DNA of 64,000 nt from Streptomyces sp. SPB162 (GTDB lineage Bacteria > Actinomycetota > Actinomycetes > Streptomycetales > Streptomycetaceae), in the NCBI RefSeq assembly GCF_029504575.1, contig NZ_JAQFII010000001.1:5835001-5899000 (forward strand). The letters are read 5' to 3'. The notes beneath the pieces were generated by a model. It was not told where the DNA came from, did no database searches, and worked only from the letters and a program-made list of their open reading frames with translations. The stretch's first letter is position 1. Each line of letters begins with the position of its first letter. The translations under genes were made by a program, and so were the position numbers. Shown piece by piece: positions 8,954 through 18,430 of the stretch.

Positions 8954-9866
8954 GTGACCACCACGCAGCAGGGCCTGTCCTTCCTCAAGGGCCACGGCAC
9001 CGAGAACGATTTCGTGATCGTCCCCGACGCGGACGGCCGCGTCGAGCTGTCCGCGGCGGCCGTCGCGCGGCTGTGCGACCGCCGGGCGGGCATCGGTGGT
9101 GACGGCTTGCTGCGGGTCGTGCGCTCGGCCGCCCATCCGGAGGCCGCCGGCATGGCCGGCGAGGCCGAGTGGTTCATGGACTACCGCAACAGCGACGGCA
9201 GCATCGCCGAGATGTGCGGCAACGGCGTCCGCGTCTTCGCCCGGTACCTGCAGCGCGCCGGGCTGACCGGTGCCGGCGACCTGGCCGTGGCCACCCGGGG
9301 CGGGCGTCCGCCGGGTGCACATCGCCAAGACGGACCCGGACGGCACCCTGGGCGAGATCACCGTCGGCATGGGCCGCGCCGCGCTGCCCGAGGGGCAGGT
9401 GACCGTGGCCGTGGACGGCCGCGGCTGGCCCGCGCGCAACGTGAACATGGGCAATCCGCACGCCGTCGCGTTCGTCGACAGTCTGGAGGACGCGGGGAAC
9501 CTGTACGCGGCGCCCACCGTCACCCCCGCCTCGGCGTACCCGACGGGAGTGAACGCGGAGTTCGTCGTCGACCGCGGTGAGCGCCACGTCGCGATGCGCG
9601 TCCACGAGCGGGGCTCGGGCGAGACACGCTCCTGCGGCACCGGCGCCTGCGCCGTCATGGTCGCCGCCGCCCGCCGCGACGGCGCCGACCCGGCCGTCAC
9701 CGGACGATCCGTCACCTACACCGTGGACGTCCCCGGCGGCCGCCTGGTGATCACCGAGCGCGCCGACGGCGAGATCGAGATGACCGGGCCCGCCGTCATC
9801 GTCGCCGAGGGCGTCGTCGACGGGGCGTGGCTTGACACTCCGTCGCTTGACGCTCCGTCCGCCTGA
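8954..9866 (+). CDS. dapF: Diaminopimelate epimerase DapF, frameshifted in this sequence
   Basis: DapF interconverts LL- and meso-diaminopimelate for lysine and peptidoglycan synthesis. Both catalytic cysteines are present: one in SDGSIAEMCGNGVRVFARY, the other in ETRSCGTGACAV. The reading frame breaks at about 9302-9304. The sequence reads GGCGGGCGTCC, and removing one G restores ATRGGVRRVHIAK and joins the two halves into about 303 residues. Diaminopimelate epimerase is normally essential in this phylum, so a sequencing or assembly error is far more likely than a dead gene. The last residues (LDTPSLDAPSA) are a variable tail. Confidence 0.9.
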
Positions 9867-10095
9867 CGGACCGACAGCGTCCGAAACCCTGCCGGGAATC
9901 GGACTCCCCGCGACCATTTCGAACCGGCCCTCCCTACTCGTTTCCCGCACTTGTTCCCTCGAACGGGTGATGGCGATCACTCTCGACGAGAGCGTGGCCG
10001 TCGCACGTGGTCGGCTCGGTAGCATCAAGCACCGGCGCGGCCCCCATTCTCCGTGGAGTGCGCCCGCCGCCGGGTGACGCTGCCGGAGGTGCCCG

Positions 10096-12273
10096 ATGAG
10101 CGCGGACAACGCAGTGGATGCCGCCCCCGTCCCCGACGACGAGGGCCGCAGGCGCCGACTGCGCCGCATCGACCTGCGCAGGCTCGGCCGGGCGGCGCTG
10201 CTCGGCCCGGGCGGCCGGGAGTGGGGCCTGCCCGCCGGCGGCCGCGGCCAGCGGGTGCCGGACGCCATCGAGCACCTCGCCAAAGTGCACCGGCTCCGCC
10301 ATCCCGGCGTCGGCGCCGCCGGCATCGAGACACTGCGCCGGGCGTACCTGCTCGCCGAGTCCTCGCACCGCGGCCAGATGCGCAAGAGCGGCGAGCCGTA
10401 CATCACGCACCCGCTCGCCGTGACGCTGATCCTCGCCGAACTCGGCGCCGAGACAACGACCCTGACGGCCTCTCTGCTGCACGACACCGTCGAGGACACC
10501 GAGGTGACGCTCGATCAGGTGCGGGAGGAGTTCGGCGAGGAGGTCTGCTACCTCGTCGACGGCGTCACCAAGCTCGAACGGGTCGACTACGGCGCCGCCG
10601 CCGAGCCCGAGACCTTCCGCAAGATGCTCGTCGCCACCGGCAGCGACGTACGTGTCATGTCGATCAAACTCGCCGACCGGCTGCACAACATGCGCACCCT
10701 CGGGGTGATGCGCCCGGACAAGCAGGCGCGGATCGCCAAAGTCACCCGGGACGTGCTCATCCCGCTGGCGGAACGGCTGGGGGTGCAGGCCCTCAAGAGC
10801 GAACTGGAGGACCTGGTCTTCGCCATCCTCCACCCCGAGGAGCACGCCCGCACCCGCGCGATGATCCTCGCCAACGCCGCCCGCCCGGACCCGCTGGCGG
10901 CCGTCGCCGACGCCGTTCGGGCCGTGCTGCGCGAGGCCGGGATCGCCGCCGAGGTCGCCATCCGGCCGCGGCACGCCGTATCCGTGCACCGCGTGCTGCT
11001 CAAGCGCGGCGCCGACGAGCTCGGCGGCTGCGAGTTCGGTCGGCTGCTGGTGATCGTCGCGGAGGACGCCGACTGCTACGCCGTCCTCGGTGAGCTGCAC
11101 ACCTGCTTCATCCCGGTGATCGCGGAGTTCAAGGACTTCATCGCGGCCCCCAAGTTCAACCTGTACCAGTCGCTGCACACCGCCGTCGCCGACGAGGAGG
11201 GCCGGATCGCCGAAGTCCTGGTCCGCACCCGGCGGATGCACCGGGTCGCCGAGGCCGGGGTCATCGCGCTGGGCAATCCGCACGCCGTCGACGAGCCCCC
11301 GCAGGCCGCCGACGGCGAACGCGTCGACCCCACCCAGCCGGGCTGGCTGTCGCGCCTGCTCGAATGGCAGCGCGACGCCCCCGACCCCGACACCTTCTGG
11401 AAAGCCCTGCGTGCCGATCTCGCCCAGGATCGCGAGGTCACCGTCTTCTCCGCGCACGGCGGGGACACCACCGGCACCATCCGGCTGCCCGCCGGAGCCA
11501 CCTGCGTGGACGCCGCCTACGCGCTGCACGGCGAGGCCGGCCACTCCTGCGTCGGCGCCCGCGTCAACGGCCGCCTCGCACCGCTGCGCAGCAAACTGCG
11601 GGACGGCGACATCGTGCAGATCCTGCTGGACGAGTCCGGCGCCTCGGGACCGTCCGCCGACTGGCTGGAGCACGTCCGCACCCCCGCGGCGCGCATCGCC
11701 GTCACCCGCTGGCTGGAACTCCACCCGGTGCCGCCCGCCGACGAGGAGCCCGCGGCCCGCGCGGAACGACCCGCGCACAGCGTGGACCCCGCGGCCGACG
11801 ACGAACCGGTCGCCGTCACCGACCTGGCGGGCGCCGCGGTCCGCCTGGCGCGCTGTTGTACGCCGGTACCGCCCGACGAGGTCACCGGCTTCGTCATCCG
11901 CGGCGGCACGGTCGCGGTGCACCGCGAGGAGTGTCCGACGGCATTCCGGATGACCGGTTCGGGGCGGCAGCCCGTTCCCGTCCGGTGGCGCGGCGGCCGC
12001 CCCGCCGGAGCCGGCTTCCGCGCCACCCTGCTGGCCGAGGCGCTCGGCCGGCCGCGGCTGCTCGCCGATCTCACCGAGGCCATCGCGGGCCAGGGCGTGG
12101 GCATCGTCTCCGCCTCCGTCGAACCCCCGCAGGAACACCGGGTGCGCCACACGTACACCGTCGAGCTGCCCGACGCGGAGGCCCTGCCGGGGCTGATGCG
12201 CGCCATGCGGTCGGTGGCCGGCGTGTACGACGTCTACCGGGCCCAGCGGATGATCGCCGCCGCGCGGCGGTAA
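10096..12273 (+). CDS. rshA: RelA/SpoT-family (p)ppGpp enzyme, second homologue (RshA type)
   Basis: This 725-residue protein has the full RelA/SpoT layout. An HD hydrolase domain covers about residues 80-230, with HRGQMRKSGEPYITHP, HDTVEDT (His129, Asp130) and RLHNMRTL. A synthetase-like domain, a TGS domain (REVTVFSAHGGDT) at about 440-505 and a C-terminal ACT domain at about 630-725 follow. The hydrolase motifs look intact. The synthetase domain keeps FKDFIA, NLYQSLHTAV and the glutamate in AEVLVRT, but the usual YDLLAIRV segment is replaced by FGRLLVIV, so the conserved Asp is missing. It may be mainly a hydrolase. Streptomyces carry a separate canonical RelA. The ATG start has GGAGGTG just upstream. 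Confidence 0.88.
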   Translation: MSADNAVDAAPVPDDEGRRRRLRRIDLRRLGRAALLGPGGREWGLPAGGRGQRVPDAIEHLAKVHRLRHPGVGAAGIETLRRAYLLAESSHRGQMRKSGEPYITHPLAVTLILAELGAETTTLTASLLHDTVEDTEVTLDQVREEFGEEVCYLVDGVTKLERVDYGAAAEPETFRKMLVATGSDVRVMSIKLADRLHNMRTLGVMRPDKQARIAKVTRDVLIPLAERLGVQALKSELEDLVFAILHPEEHARTRAMILANAARPDPLAAVADAVRAVLREAGIAAEVAIRPRHAVSVHRVLLKRGADELGGCEFGRLLVIVAEDADCYAVLGELHTCFIPVIAEFKDFIAAPKFNLYQSLHTAVADEEGRIAEVLVRTRRMHRVAEAGVIALGNPHAVDEPPQAADGERVDPTQPGWLSRLLEWQRDAPDPDTFWKALRADLAQDREVTVFSAHGGDTTGTIRLPAGATCVDAAYALHGEAGHSCVGARVNGRLAPLRSKLRDGDIVQILLDESGASGPSADWLEHVRTPAARIAVTRWLELHPVPPADEEPAARAERPAHSVDPAADDEPVAVTDLAGAAVRLARCCTPVPPDEVTGFVIRGGTVAVHREECPTAFRMTGSGRQPVPVRWRGGRPAGAGFRATLLAEALGRPRLLADLTEAIAGQGVGIVSASVEPPQEHRVRHTYTVELPDAEALPGLMRAMRSVAGVYDVYRAQRMIAAARR

Positions 12274-12404
12274 ACGGGCGGGAGCAGTCGGGTCCGGTCC
12301 CTTTCCGATCGGGTCCGGCCAACCGGCGCGGTGGACCGGGGCCGATCGGGTGTGCCGCTGCGCGTCGCGCGTTCCGCGGCGCCGCCCCCTGATAGCGGTA
12401 GCGC

Positions 12405-13877
12405 ATGATCCCCTTCACGCCGCGCAGCGGCGCCGTGCTGGCGGCCTTCGCCGCCGTACTGACCCTGACCGCGGCGGAGCTGCCCGGCGACCCCGTCGTA
12501 CCGGTGTCAGGGCTCGGCGACCGGCTCTATCCCGATCTCGGCAATCCCGGTTACGACGTGGCGGCCTACGACCTCTCCTTCGACTACCACGGCCGGGACC
12601 GGCCCCTGGACGCCGTCACCCGCATCCGGGCCCGCGCGCTGGCGCCGCTGACCGGCTTCCATCTGGACTTCGCCGGGGGAACGGTTTCGTCGGTGCGGGT
12701 CAACGGGCATGCGGCGGCCTACAGCCGGGAGCGCGAGGAGCTGGTCGTCACCCCCGAGGAGCCGGTACCGGCGGGCGGCGAGCTGCGGATCACCGTCGCG
12801 CACACCAGTGATCCGCGCACGGCGGACAGCGGCTGGGTACGGACCGCCGACGGCCTGGCGATGGCCAACCAGGCGGACGCCGCGCACCGCGTCTTCCCCT
12901 GCAACGACCACCCCTCGGACAAGGCCGCCTTCACCTTCCACATCACGGCCCCCAAGGGCCTGACGGTGGTCACCAACGGCGTCCCCGACGCCGTCCAGGC
13001 GCCCGCGCCCGCATCCGCGCTCACCTGGACCTACCGTCCCGCGAACCCGATGGCCACCGAGCTGGCCCAGGTCTCCGTCGGCCGCTCCGCCGTACTGCAC
13101 CGCGCCGGTCCGCACGGGCTGGCGCTGCGCGACGTGGTGGGGATCGCCGACCGCGACCGGCTGGAGGCCCGGCTGGCGATGACCCCCGGGCAGATCGCCT
13201 GGATGGAGGCCCAGGTCGGCCCCTACCCGTTCGAGACGTACGGGATCCTCAGCGCCGACACCAGCACCGGCTTCGAGCTGGAGACCCAGACTCTCTCGCT
13301 CTTCGAGCGCCGCGTCCTGCTCGCCCCCGAGGCGGCGGCCGCCCCGCTGATGGTCCACGAGCTCGCCCACCAGTGGTTCGGCGACAGCGTCACCCCCGCG
13401 GCCTGGTCGGACCTCTGGCTCAACGAGGGACACGCCACCTGGTACCAGGCGCTGTACGGCGCGGAGAAGTACGGCGTCGCGCTCGACCCGCAGGTCCGCA
13501 CCGCCTACGAGGGCGACTCGCGGGTCCGCGCGGCGGACGGCCCGCCCGCCGCACCGAAGGTGCCTGAGTCGGGCAAGCTCGGGATCTTCCGGGACAACGT
13601 CTACTCCGGCGGGGCCCTCGTGCTCTACGCCCTGCGCCAGGAGATCGGCGCCCCCGCGTTCCAGCGCCTGGAGCGCGCCTGGGTGGCCCGCCACCGGAAC
13701 GGCAACGCCTCGACGGCCGATTTCGCCGACCTGGCCTCGGAGGTCGCGGGACGGGACCTGAGCGGCTTCCTGCACGCCTGGCTCTACGGGGCCGTCACCC
13801 CGCCGATGCCCGGTCACGGCGACTGGGTGGCCGGCTCGGCCAAGGCCAAGGCGGCGCGGGCGGTGAAACCCGCGTGA
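12405..13877 (+). CDS. Secreted M1-family zinc metallopeptidase
   Basis: This 490-residue protein starts with a signal-peptide-like segment (about residues 8-25), so it is probably exported. The zinc site is HELAH at residues 318-322 with the third ligand Glu341 in WLNEGHATW, 18 residues on, as expected for M1 aminopeptidases. The preceding segment FELETQTLSLF takes the place of the GxMEN-type substrate-binding loop, with GFELETQ in place of GAMEN. The N-terminal beta domain (SFDYHGRDRPLDAVTRIRA) is complete, whereas the long C-terminal domain of PepN is absent. It probably cleaves N-terminal residues from peptides outside the cell. The start follows a 131-base gap after rshA. Confidence 0.87.
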   Translation: MIPFTPRSGAVLAAFAAVLTLTAAELPGDPVVPVSGLGDRLYPDLGNPGYDVAAYDLSFDYHGRDRPLDAVTRIRARALAPLTGFHLDFAGGTVSSVRVNGHAAAYSREREELVVTPEEPVPAGGELRITVAHTSDPRTADSGWVRTADGLAMANQADAAHRVFPCNDHPSDKAAFTFHITAPKGLTVVTNGVPDAVQAPAPASALTWTYRPANPMATELAQVSVGRSAVLHRAGPHGLALRDVVGIADRDRLEARLAMTPGQIAWMEAQVGPYPFETYGILSADTSTGFELETQTLSLFERRVLLAPEAAAAPLMVHELAHQWFGDSVTPAAWSDLWLNEGHATWYQALYGAEKYGVALDPQVRTAYEGDSRVRAADGPPAAPKVPESGKLGIFRDNVYSGGALVLYALRQEIGAPAFQRLERAWVARHRNGNASTADFADLASEVAGRDLSGFLHAWLYGAVTPPMPGHGDWVAGSAKAKAARAVKPA

Positions 13878-13957
13878 CCAGCGGCGGCGGGCGTGCGACC
13901 ATCGTAGGGACGGACAACACGCCCGTCGCCTTCCCAGCCGTTCGACCAAAGGATCCA

Positions 13958-15460
13958 ATGACCTCCTCTTCCTCCTCTTCAAACGACCGCCAGCGCCTCC
14001 CCGAGAGCCTTCGGGCCGACGCCCTGATGGAAGAGGACGTCGCCTGGAGCCACGAGATCGACGAGGAGCGGGACGGCGCTCAGCTCGAACGCTCCGAGCG
14101 CGCCTCGCTGCGCCGTGTGGTGGGCCTCTCCACCGAGCTGGAGGACGTCACCGAGGTCGAGTACCGGCAGCTCCGTCTGGAGCGCGTCGTACTCGTCGGT
14201 GTCTGGACCTCCGGGACCGTGGACGACGCGGAGAACTCCCTCGCGGAGCTCGCCGCCCTCGCGGAGACCGCGGGCGCCCTGGTGCTCGACGGCGTGATCC
14301 AGCGCCGCGACAAGCCGGACCCGGCCACGTACATCGGCTCGGGCAAGGCCCAGGAGCTCCGGGACATCGTGCACGAGACGGGCGCCGACACGGTCGTCTG
14401 CGACGGTGAACTCAGCCCCGGCCAGCTCATCCACCTGGAAGACGTCGTCAAGGTCAAGGTGGTCGACCGCACCGCCCTGATCCTCGACATCTTCGCCCAG
14501 CACGCCAAGTCCCGTGAGGGCAAGGCCCAGGTCTCGCTCGCGCAGATGCAGTACATGCTGCCGCGACTGCGCGGCTGGGGCGCCTCGCTCTCCCGCCAGA
14601 TGGGTGGCGGCGGGTCCAGCGGCGGCGGGGCCGGCGGCGGTGGCGGCATGGCCACCCGCGGTCCCGGTGAGACCAAGATCGAGACCGACCGGCGCCGTAT
14701 CCGCGAGAAGATGGCGAAGATGCGCCGGGAGATCGCGGAGATGAAGACCGGCCGCGACCTCAAGCGGCAGGAACGCAAGCGCAACAAGGTGCCGTCCGTC
14801 GCGATCGCCGGATACACCAACGCGGGCAAGTCCTCGCTGCTCAACCGGCTCACCGGCGCGGGCGTGCTGGTGGAGAACACCCTGTTCGCCACCCTGGACC
14901 CGACCGTGCGCCGGGCCGAGACGCCGGGCGGTCGGCTGTACACGCTGACCGACACCGTCGGGTTCGTCCGACACCTGCCGCACCACCTCGTCGAGGCGTT
15001 CCGCTCCACCATGGAGGAGGTCGCGGAAGCCGACCTCATCCTGCACGTGGTGGACGGCTCGCACCCGGTCCCGGAGGAGCAGCTCGCCGCCGTGCGGGAG
15101 GTCTTCCGCGAGGTCGAGGCGCTCAAGGTGCGCGAGATCGTGGTGATCAACAAGGCGGACCTGGCCGACCCGCTCGTGCTGCAGCGCATGCTGCGGAACG
15201 AGAAGCACGCCATCGCGGTGTCCGCCCGTACCGGCCAGGGCGTCGACGAGCTGCTCGCGCTGCTCGACGAGGAGCTGCCGCGGCCCGAGGTCGAGATCGA
15301 CGCCCTCGTGCCGTACAGCCAGGGCGCGCTGATCGCCCGGGCGCACGCCGACGGCGAGGTGCTCTCCGAGGAGCACACCGGTGAGGGCACGCTGCTCAAG
15401 GCCCGGGTCCACGAGGACCTGGCCGCCGAGTTCGAGTCGTTCGCGCTCACCAAGCACTGA
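13958..15460 (+). CDS. hflX: Ribosome-associated GTPase HflX
   Basis: HflX is a GTPase that binds the 50S subunit and can split stalled or hibernating ribosomes under stress. The 500-residue protein has an N-terminal HflX domain and a glycine-rich loop (GGGGSSGGGAGGGGG at about residues 210-230). A helical linker and a G domain follow, with G1 GYTNAGKS at about 285, G3 DTVGF and G4 NKAD. A C-terminal extension (YSQGALIARAHADG) completes it. ATG at 13958 was chosen over the longer open frame because MTSSSS plus LPESLRADALMEEDVAWSHEID gives the actinobacterial N-terminus. A strong hairpin follows the stop. Confidence 0.94.
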   Translation: MTSSSSSSNDRQRLPESLRADALMEEDVAWSHEIDEERDGAQLERSERASLRRVVGLSTELEDVTEVEYRQLRLERVVLVGVWTSGTVDDAENSLAELAALAETAGALVLDGVIQRRDKPDPATYIGSGKAQELRDIVHETGADTVVCDGELSPGQLIHLEDVVKVKVVDRTALILDIFAQHAKSREGKAQVSLAQMQYMLPRLRGWGASLSRQMGGGGSSGGGAGGGGGMATRGPGETKIETDRRRIREKMAKMRREIAEMKTGRDLKRQERKRNKVPSVAIAGYTNAGKSSLLNRLTGAGVLVENTLFATLDPTVRRAETPGGRLYTLTDTVGFVRHLPHHLVEAFRSTMEEVAEADLILHVVDGSHPVPEEQLAAVREVFREVEALKVREIVVINKADLADPLVLQRMLRNEKHAIAVSARTGQGVDELLALLDEELPRPEVEIDALVPYSQGALIARAHADGEVLSEEHTGEGTLLKARVHEDLAAEFESFALTKH

Positions 15461-15478
15461 CCGGTTCGCCGGAGCACA

Positions 15479-15518
15479 GACGGAAGGGCCCGTCCCCGAG
15501 GGGGCGGGCCCTTCCGTC
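15479..15518. terminator. Bidirectional terminator between hflX and the protease gene
   Basis: GACGGAAGGGCCCG pairs perfectly with CGGGCCCTTCCGTC (14 bp) around a 12-base G/C-rich loop, located between two convergent genes. Confidence 0.8.
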
Positions 15519-15525
15519 CGTTCCG

Positions 15526-16686
15526 CTACTTGAACTGCCTGCTCACCTTGTCGTACACGGCCTTCGCCTCGGCGCCCAGGTGCGGGCCCGCCAGCCACGT
15601 CGCCGTGACCGGCCCGATCGAGGTGTTGCTGACCAGCGCCACCTGGCCGTCCGGCTGCTTGGCGTACCAGCCGCCGCCGGACGAACCGCCCGTCATCGTG
15701 CAGCCGAGCCGGTACTCGGTCGGCTGGTCGGCGAAGATCGACAGCCGGCCGGGCTTTCCCGTGCAGTTGAACAGTCGCTGGCCGTCGAAGGGCGGCGCGG
15801 CCGGGTAGCCCCAGGCGCCGATGTTGCCGACCTTCGTCACGGACGGGGCGTTGAACCACACCGGGAGGGCGGATCCGACCTTCTCCTCCAGCGACTTGGT
15901 GCCGCTCGCCTTGTCCGGGGCCACGTGCAGCACCGCGAAGTCGTACGGAGAGCCCTTGCCCCCGGTCTCCGCGCCGGTCGCGATCCACTGGTCGGAGGTG
16001 GCGGCGCCGTCGGCCCAGAACACCCCGAGCGGCGCGAGCGCGTCGCGCTTGGCACCCTTCAGCTGCGCCGCGGTCTTCCCGGCGTCGTTGTACGACGGCA
16101 CGAAGATGACGTTGCGGTACCAGCCGCCCGCGCCACCCGCGTGCACGCAGTGGCCCGCGGTCCACACGAGGTTGGACTTGCCCGGGTGGGCGGGGTCCTT
16201 CACCACGGTGCCGGAGCAGACCATCGAGCCCTTGGGACCGTCGAAGAAGATCTTTCCGTCGCCGGGCCCGTTCTCGTGGTACGGCGCGTCAACGGCCTTG
16301 GCCTTGTTGACCGCGGGCACCGGATCGGTCTTGCCCTTGTCCGCCGCGACGTCGTCGGGCACCTTCTTGTCGTTCTGCTCCGCGCCCTTCATCCGGTTGT
16401 CGTCCCACAGGCCGTCGATGACCGGGTTGATGAACTCGGAGGCCTTGCGCAGCCACTGGTCCTTGTCCCAGTTCTTCCAGGCCCCGTCCCGGTACGCCTT
16501 CTTCCACTTCTCGAGGTCCCCGAGGCTGGTGGGCAGGGAGGACGGCAGCTTCACGCCGTCCGTACCGGGGACCGAGGCGCTCGGCTTGGGATCCGCCTTG
16601 TCGTCCGACGGCCCGCAGGCGGTCGCCGAGACCGCGAGCAGGGCCGCGACCGCGGCGGCGGCCAGTGGCCGGCTTATGGATGGCAT
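15526..16686 (-). CDS. Secreted trypsin-like serine peptidase, probable lipoprotein
   Basis: The 386-residue protein begins with a signal peptide ending in SATAC, so Cys24 is a likely lipidation site. A Lys/Pro-rich linker and a helical segment precede the peptidase domain. The triad residues are visible as His in VWTAGHCVHAG, Asp in SPYDFAVLHV and Ser in CTMTGGSSGGGW. Several cysteines (VCSGTVV, AGHCV, FNCTG, LGCTM) can form disulfides. The start at MPSISRP gives a proper signal peptide, whereas the longer open frame upstream does not. It is divergent from the siderophore cluster and convergent with hflX. The substrate is unknown. Confidence 0.83.
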   Translation of the reverse strand: MPSISRPLAAAAVAALLAVSATACGPSDDKADPKPSASVPGTDGVKLPSSLPTSLGDLEKWKKAYRDGAWKNWDKDQWLRKASEFINPVIDGLWDDNRMKGAEQNDKKVPDDVAADKGKTDPVPAVNKAKAVDAPYHENGPGDGKIFFDGPKGSMVCSGTVVKDPAHPGKSNLVWTAGHCVHAGGAGGWYRNVIFVPSYNDAGKTAAQLKGAKRDALAPLGVFWADGAATSDQWIATGAETGGKGSPYDFAVLHVAPDKASGTKSLEEKVGSALPVWFNAPSVTKVGNIGAWGYPAAPPFDGQRLFNCTGKPGRLSIFADQPTEYRLGCTMTGGSSGGGWYAKQPDGQVALVSNTSIGPVTATWLAGPHLGAEAKAVYDKVSRQFK

Positions 16687-16879
16687 GGGTTGTGTCCCCC
16701 TGGTCGTGTTACGGCAATTCAGCCCCGGCGACGGGGCGGACCCCACTATGACGGGTGTTGTGGGGGACGGCGCGCGGTGGGTCCGCGGTTCCGGCGCGAA
16801 AGATCTCCCGGCCGACCGTGATCGGACCAGGGGCGCGTCGTTAATGCGGACAGGAGACGTCAACCGGAGGAGTGAGCAC

Positions 16880-18355
16880 GTGGCCGCCATCCAGAGCGTG
16901 CCGGGCCAACTGACGTCGTCGGCGGACGACTTCGCGGCGGGGGAGGGGATCCTGCGGCGCCAGTCGCTGCGCGAGTCCGCGGCCCGCACCTACGCCCGCT
17001 CGTTGCCGGTCGTCCCGGTCAGGGCCCGCGGGATGACGGTCGAGGGTGCCGACGGCCGCCGCTATCTGGACTGCCTGTCCGGCGCGGGGACACTGGCGCT
17101 CGGGCACAACCACCCGGTCGTCCTGGAGGCGATCCGCGCGGTCCTGGACTCCGGGGCCCCGCTGCAGGTCCTCGATCTGGCCACGCCGGTGAAGGACGCC
17201 TTCACCACCGCCCTGTTCGAGACCCTGCCGCCGGAACTCGCTGCCCACGGGCGGGTGCAGTTCTGCGGACCGGCCGGCACGGACGCGGTCGAGGCGGCCA
17301 TCAAGCTCGTACGCAACGCCACCGGCCACGGCGGGCTGCTGGCCTTCACCGGCGCCTACCACGGCATGACCGCGGCCGCGTTGGCCGCGACCGGGGACAC
17401 GGCGGCGCGCGCCACGGTCGGCGAGGCCGACGCGCGGGTGACGCGGCTGCCGTACCCGTACGAGTACCGCTGCCCGTTCGGCACCGGCGGCGACCGCGGG
17501 GCGGAGCTGTCCGCCCGGTGGACCGCCAGCCTGCTGGACGACCCCAAGGGCGGCGTCCAGCCGCCCGCAGGGATGCTGCTCGAAGTGGTGCAGGGCGAGG
17601 GCGGGGTGATCCCCGCGCCCGAGGCGTGGCTGCGCCGGATGCGGGAGATCACCGCCCGGCGCGGGATCCCGTTGATCGTCGACGAGGTGCAGACGGGCGT
17701 CGGGCGCACCGGCACCTTCTGGGCCGTCGAGCGGAGCGGGATCGTGCCGGACGTGATGGTGCTCTCGAAGGCGATCGGCGGCAGCCTCCCGCTCGCCGTC
17801 ATCGTCTACCGGGAGGAGCTGGACACGTGGCGGCCCGGCGCCCACGCGGGCACCTTCCGGGGCAACCAGCTCGCCATGGCGGCGGGCACCGTCACCCTGC
17901 GGTACGTCCGCGACAACGGCCTGGACGTGCGGGCCGGTGTCCTCGGCGGCCGGATGACGGACCGGCTGCGCGGACTGGCCGCGCACCACCCGTGCATCGG
18001 CGACGTGCGGGGCCGGGGCCTGATGATCGGCCTCGAACTCGTCGACACCGGGGCGGAACCCGACGAGTACGGGTCGCTGCCGGCCGCGCCGCGGCTCGCC
18101 GCCGCCGTGCGGCGGGAGGCGCTGAAGCGCGGGCTGATCATCGAACTCGGCGGCCGGCACAGCAGCGTCGTCCGGCTGCTGCCGCCGCTCACCATCACCG
18201 ACGAGCAGGCCGAGGCGGTGCTCGACCGGCTCGCGGACGCCGTCGCGGCGGCCGAGCGGGCGGTGTGCGGGGCGCCCGGCGCGTCGGGCGACCGCGTCGC
18301 TCCTGGGTTCTGCGCGGTATCCACAGGCGCCGCGGAGGGGGAGGATCGCGTATGA
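16880..18355 (+). CDS. Diaminobutyrate-2-oxoglutarate aminotransferase of siderophore cluster
   Basis: This 491-residue class III PLP aminotransferase resembles the RhbA type, which makes L-2,4-diaminobutyrate from aspartate semialdehyde with glutamate as donor. The visible motifs are ADGRRYLDCLSGAGTLALGHNHP, FCGPAGTDAVEAAIKL, the aspartate motif LIVDEVQTGVGRTG, and Lys297 in VLSKAIGGSLPLA as the PLP lysine. GTG at 16880 was chosen because AGGAG lies eight bases upstream; the frame is open much further but shows no family pattern. The adjacent NIS synthetases argue for a siderophore role. EctB of ectoine synthesis is related, but no ectA or ectC is present. No diaminobutyrate decarboxylase gene follows, unlike in rhizobactin-type clusters. 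Confidence 0.87.
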   Translation: MAAIQSVPGQLTSSADDFAAGEGILRRQSLRESAARTYARSLPVVPVRARGMTVEGADGRRYLDCLSGAGTLALGHNHPVVLEAIRAVLDSGAPLQVLDLATPVKDAFTTALFETLPPELAAHGRVQFCGPAGTDAVEAAIKLVRNATGHGGLLAFTGAYHGMTAAALAATGDTAARATVGEADARVTRLPYPYEYRCPFGTGGDRGAELSARWTASLLDDPKGGVQPPAGMLLEVVQGEGGVIPAPEAWLRRMREITARRGIPLIVDEVQTGVGRTGTFWAVERSGIVPDVMVLSKAIGGSLPLAVIVYREELDTWRPGAHAGTFRGNQLAMAAGTVTLRYVRDNGLDVRAGVLGGRMTDRLRGLAAHHPCIGDVRGRGLMIGLELVDTGAEPDEYGSLPAAPRLAAAVRREALKRGLIIELGGRHSSVVRLLPPLTITDEQAEAVLDRLADAVAAAERAVCGAPGASGDRVAPGFCAVSTGAAEGEDRV

Positions 18356-18430
18356 CGAGCTCTCCGGGCCGCGGTTGATGTACCCCCAGACCTCCGGGCC
18401 GACGGGCCCACCGACCCACGGAGTACCGGC

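Noticed and set aside
9934-12150. A 738-codon open frame on the minus strand opposite rshA
   Set aside because: It is the antisense shadow of a well-supported gene. Its product is Gly/Ala/Val/His-rich with no family motif, as expected from G+C-biased third positions.
16880-18355. Aminotransferase as EctB of an ectoine cluster
   Set aside because: No ectA, ectC or ectD follows, while two IucA/IucC synthetases and an AlcB-like acyltransferase do.
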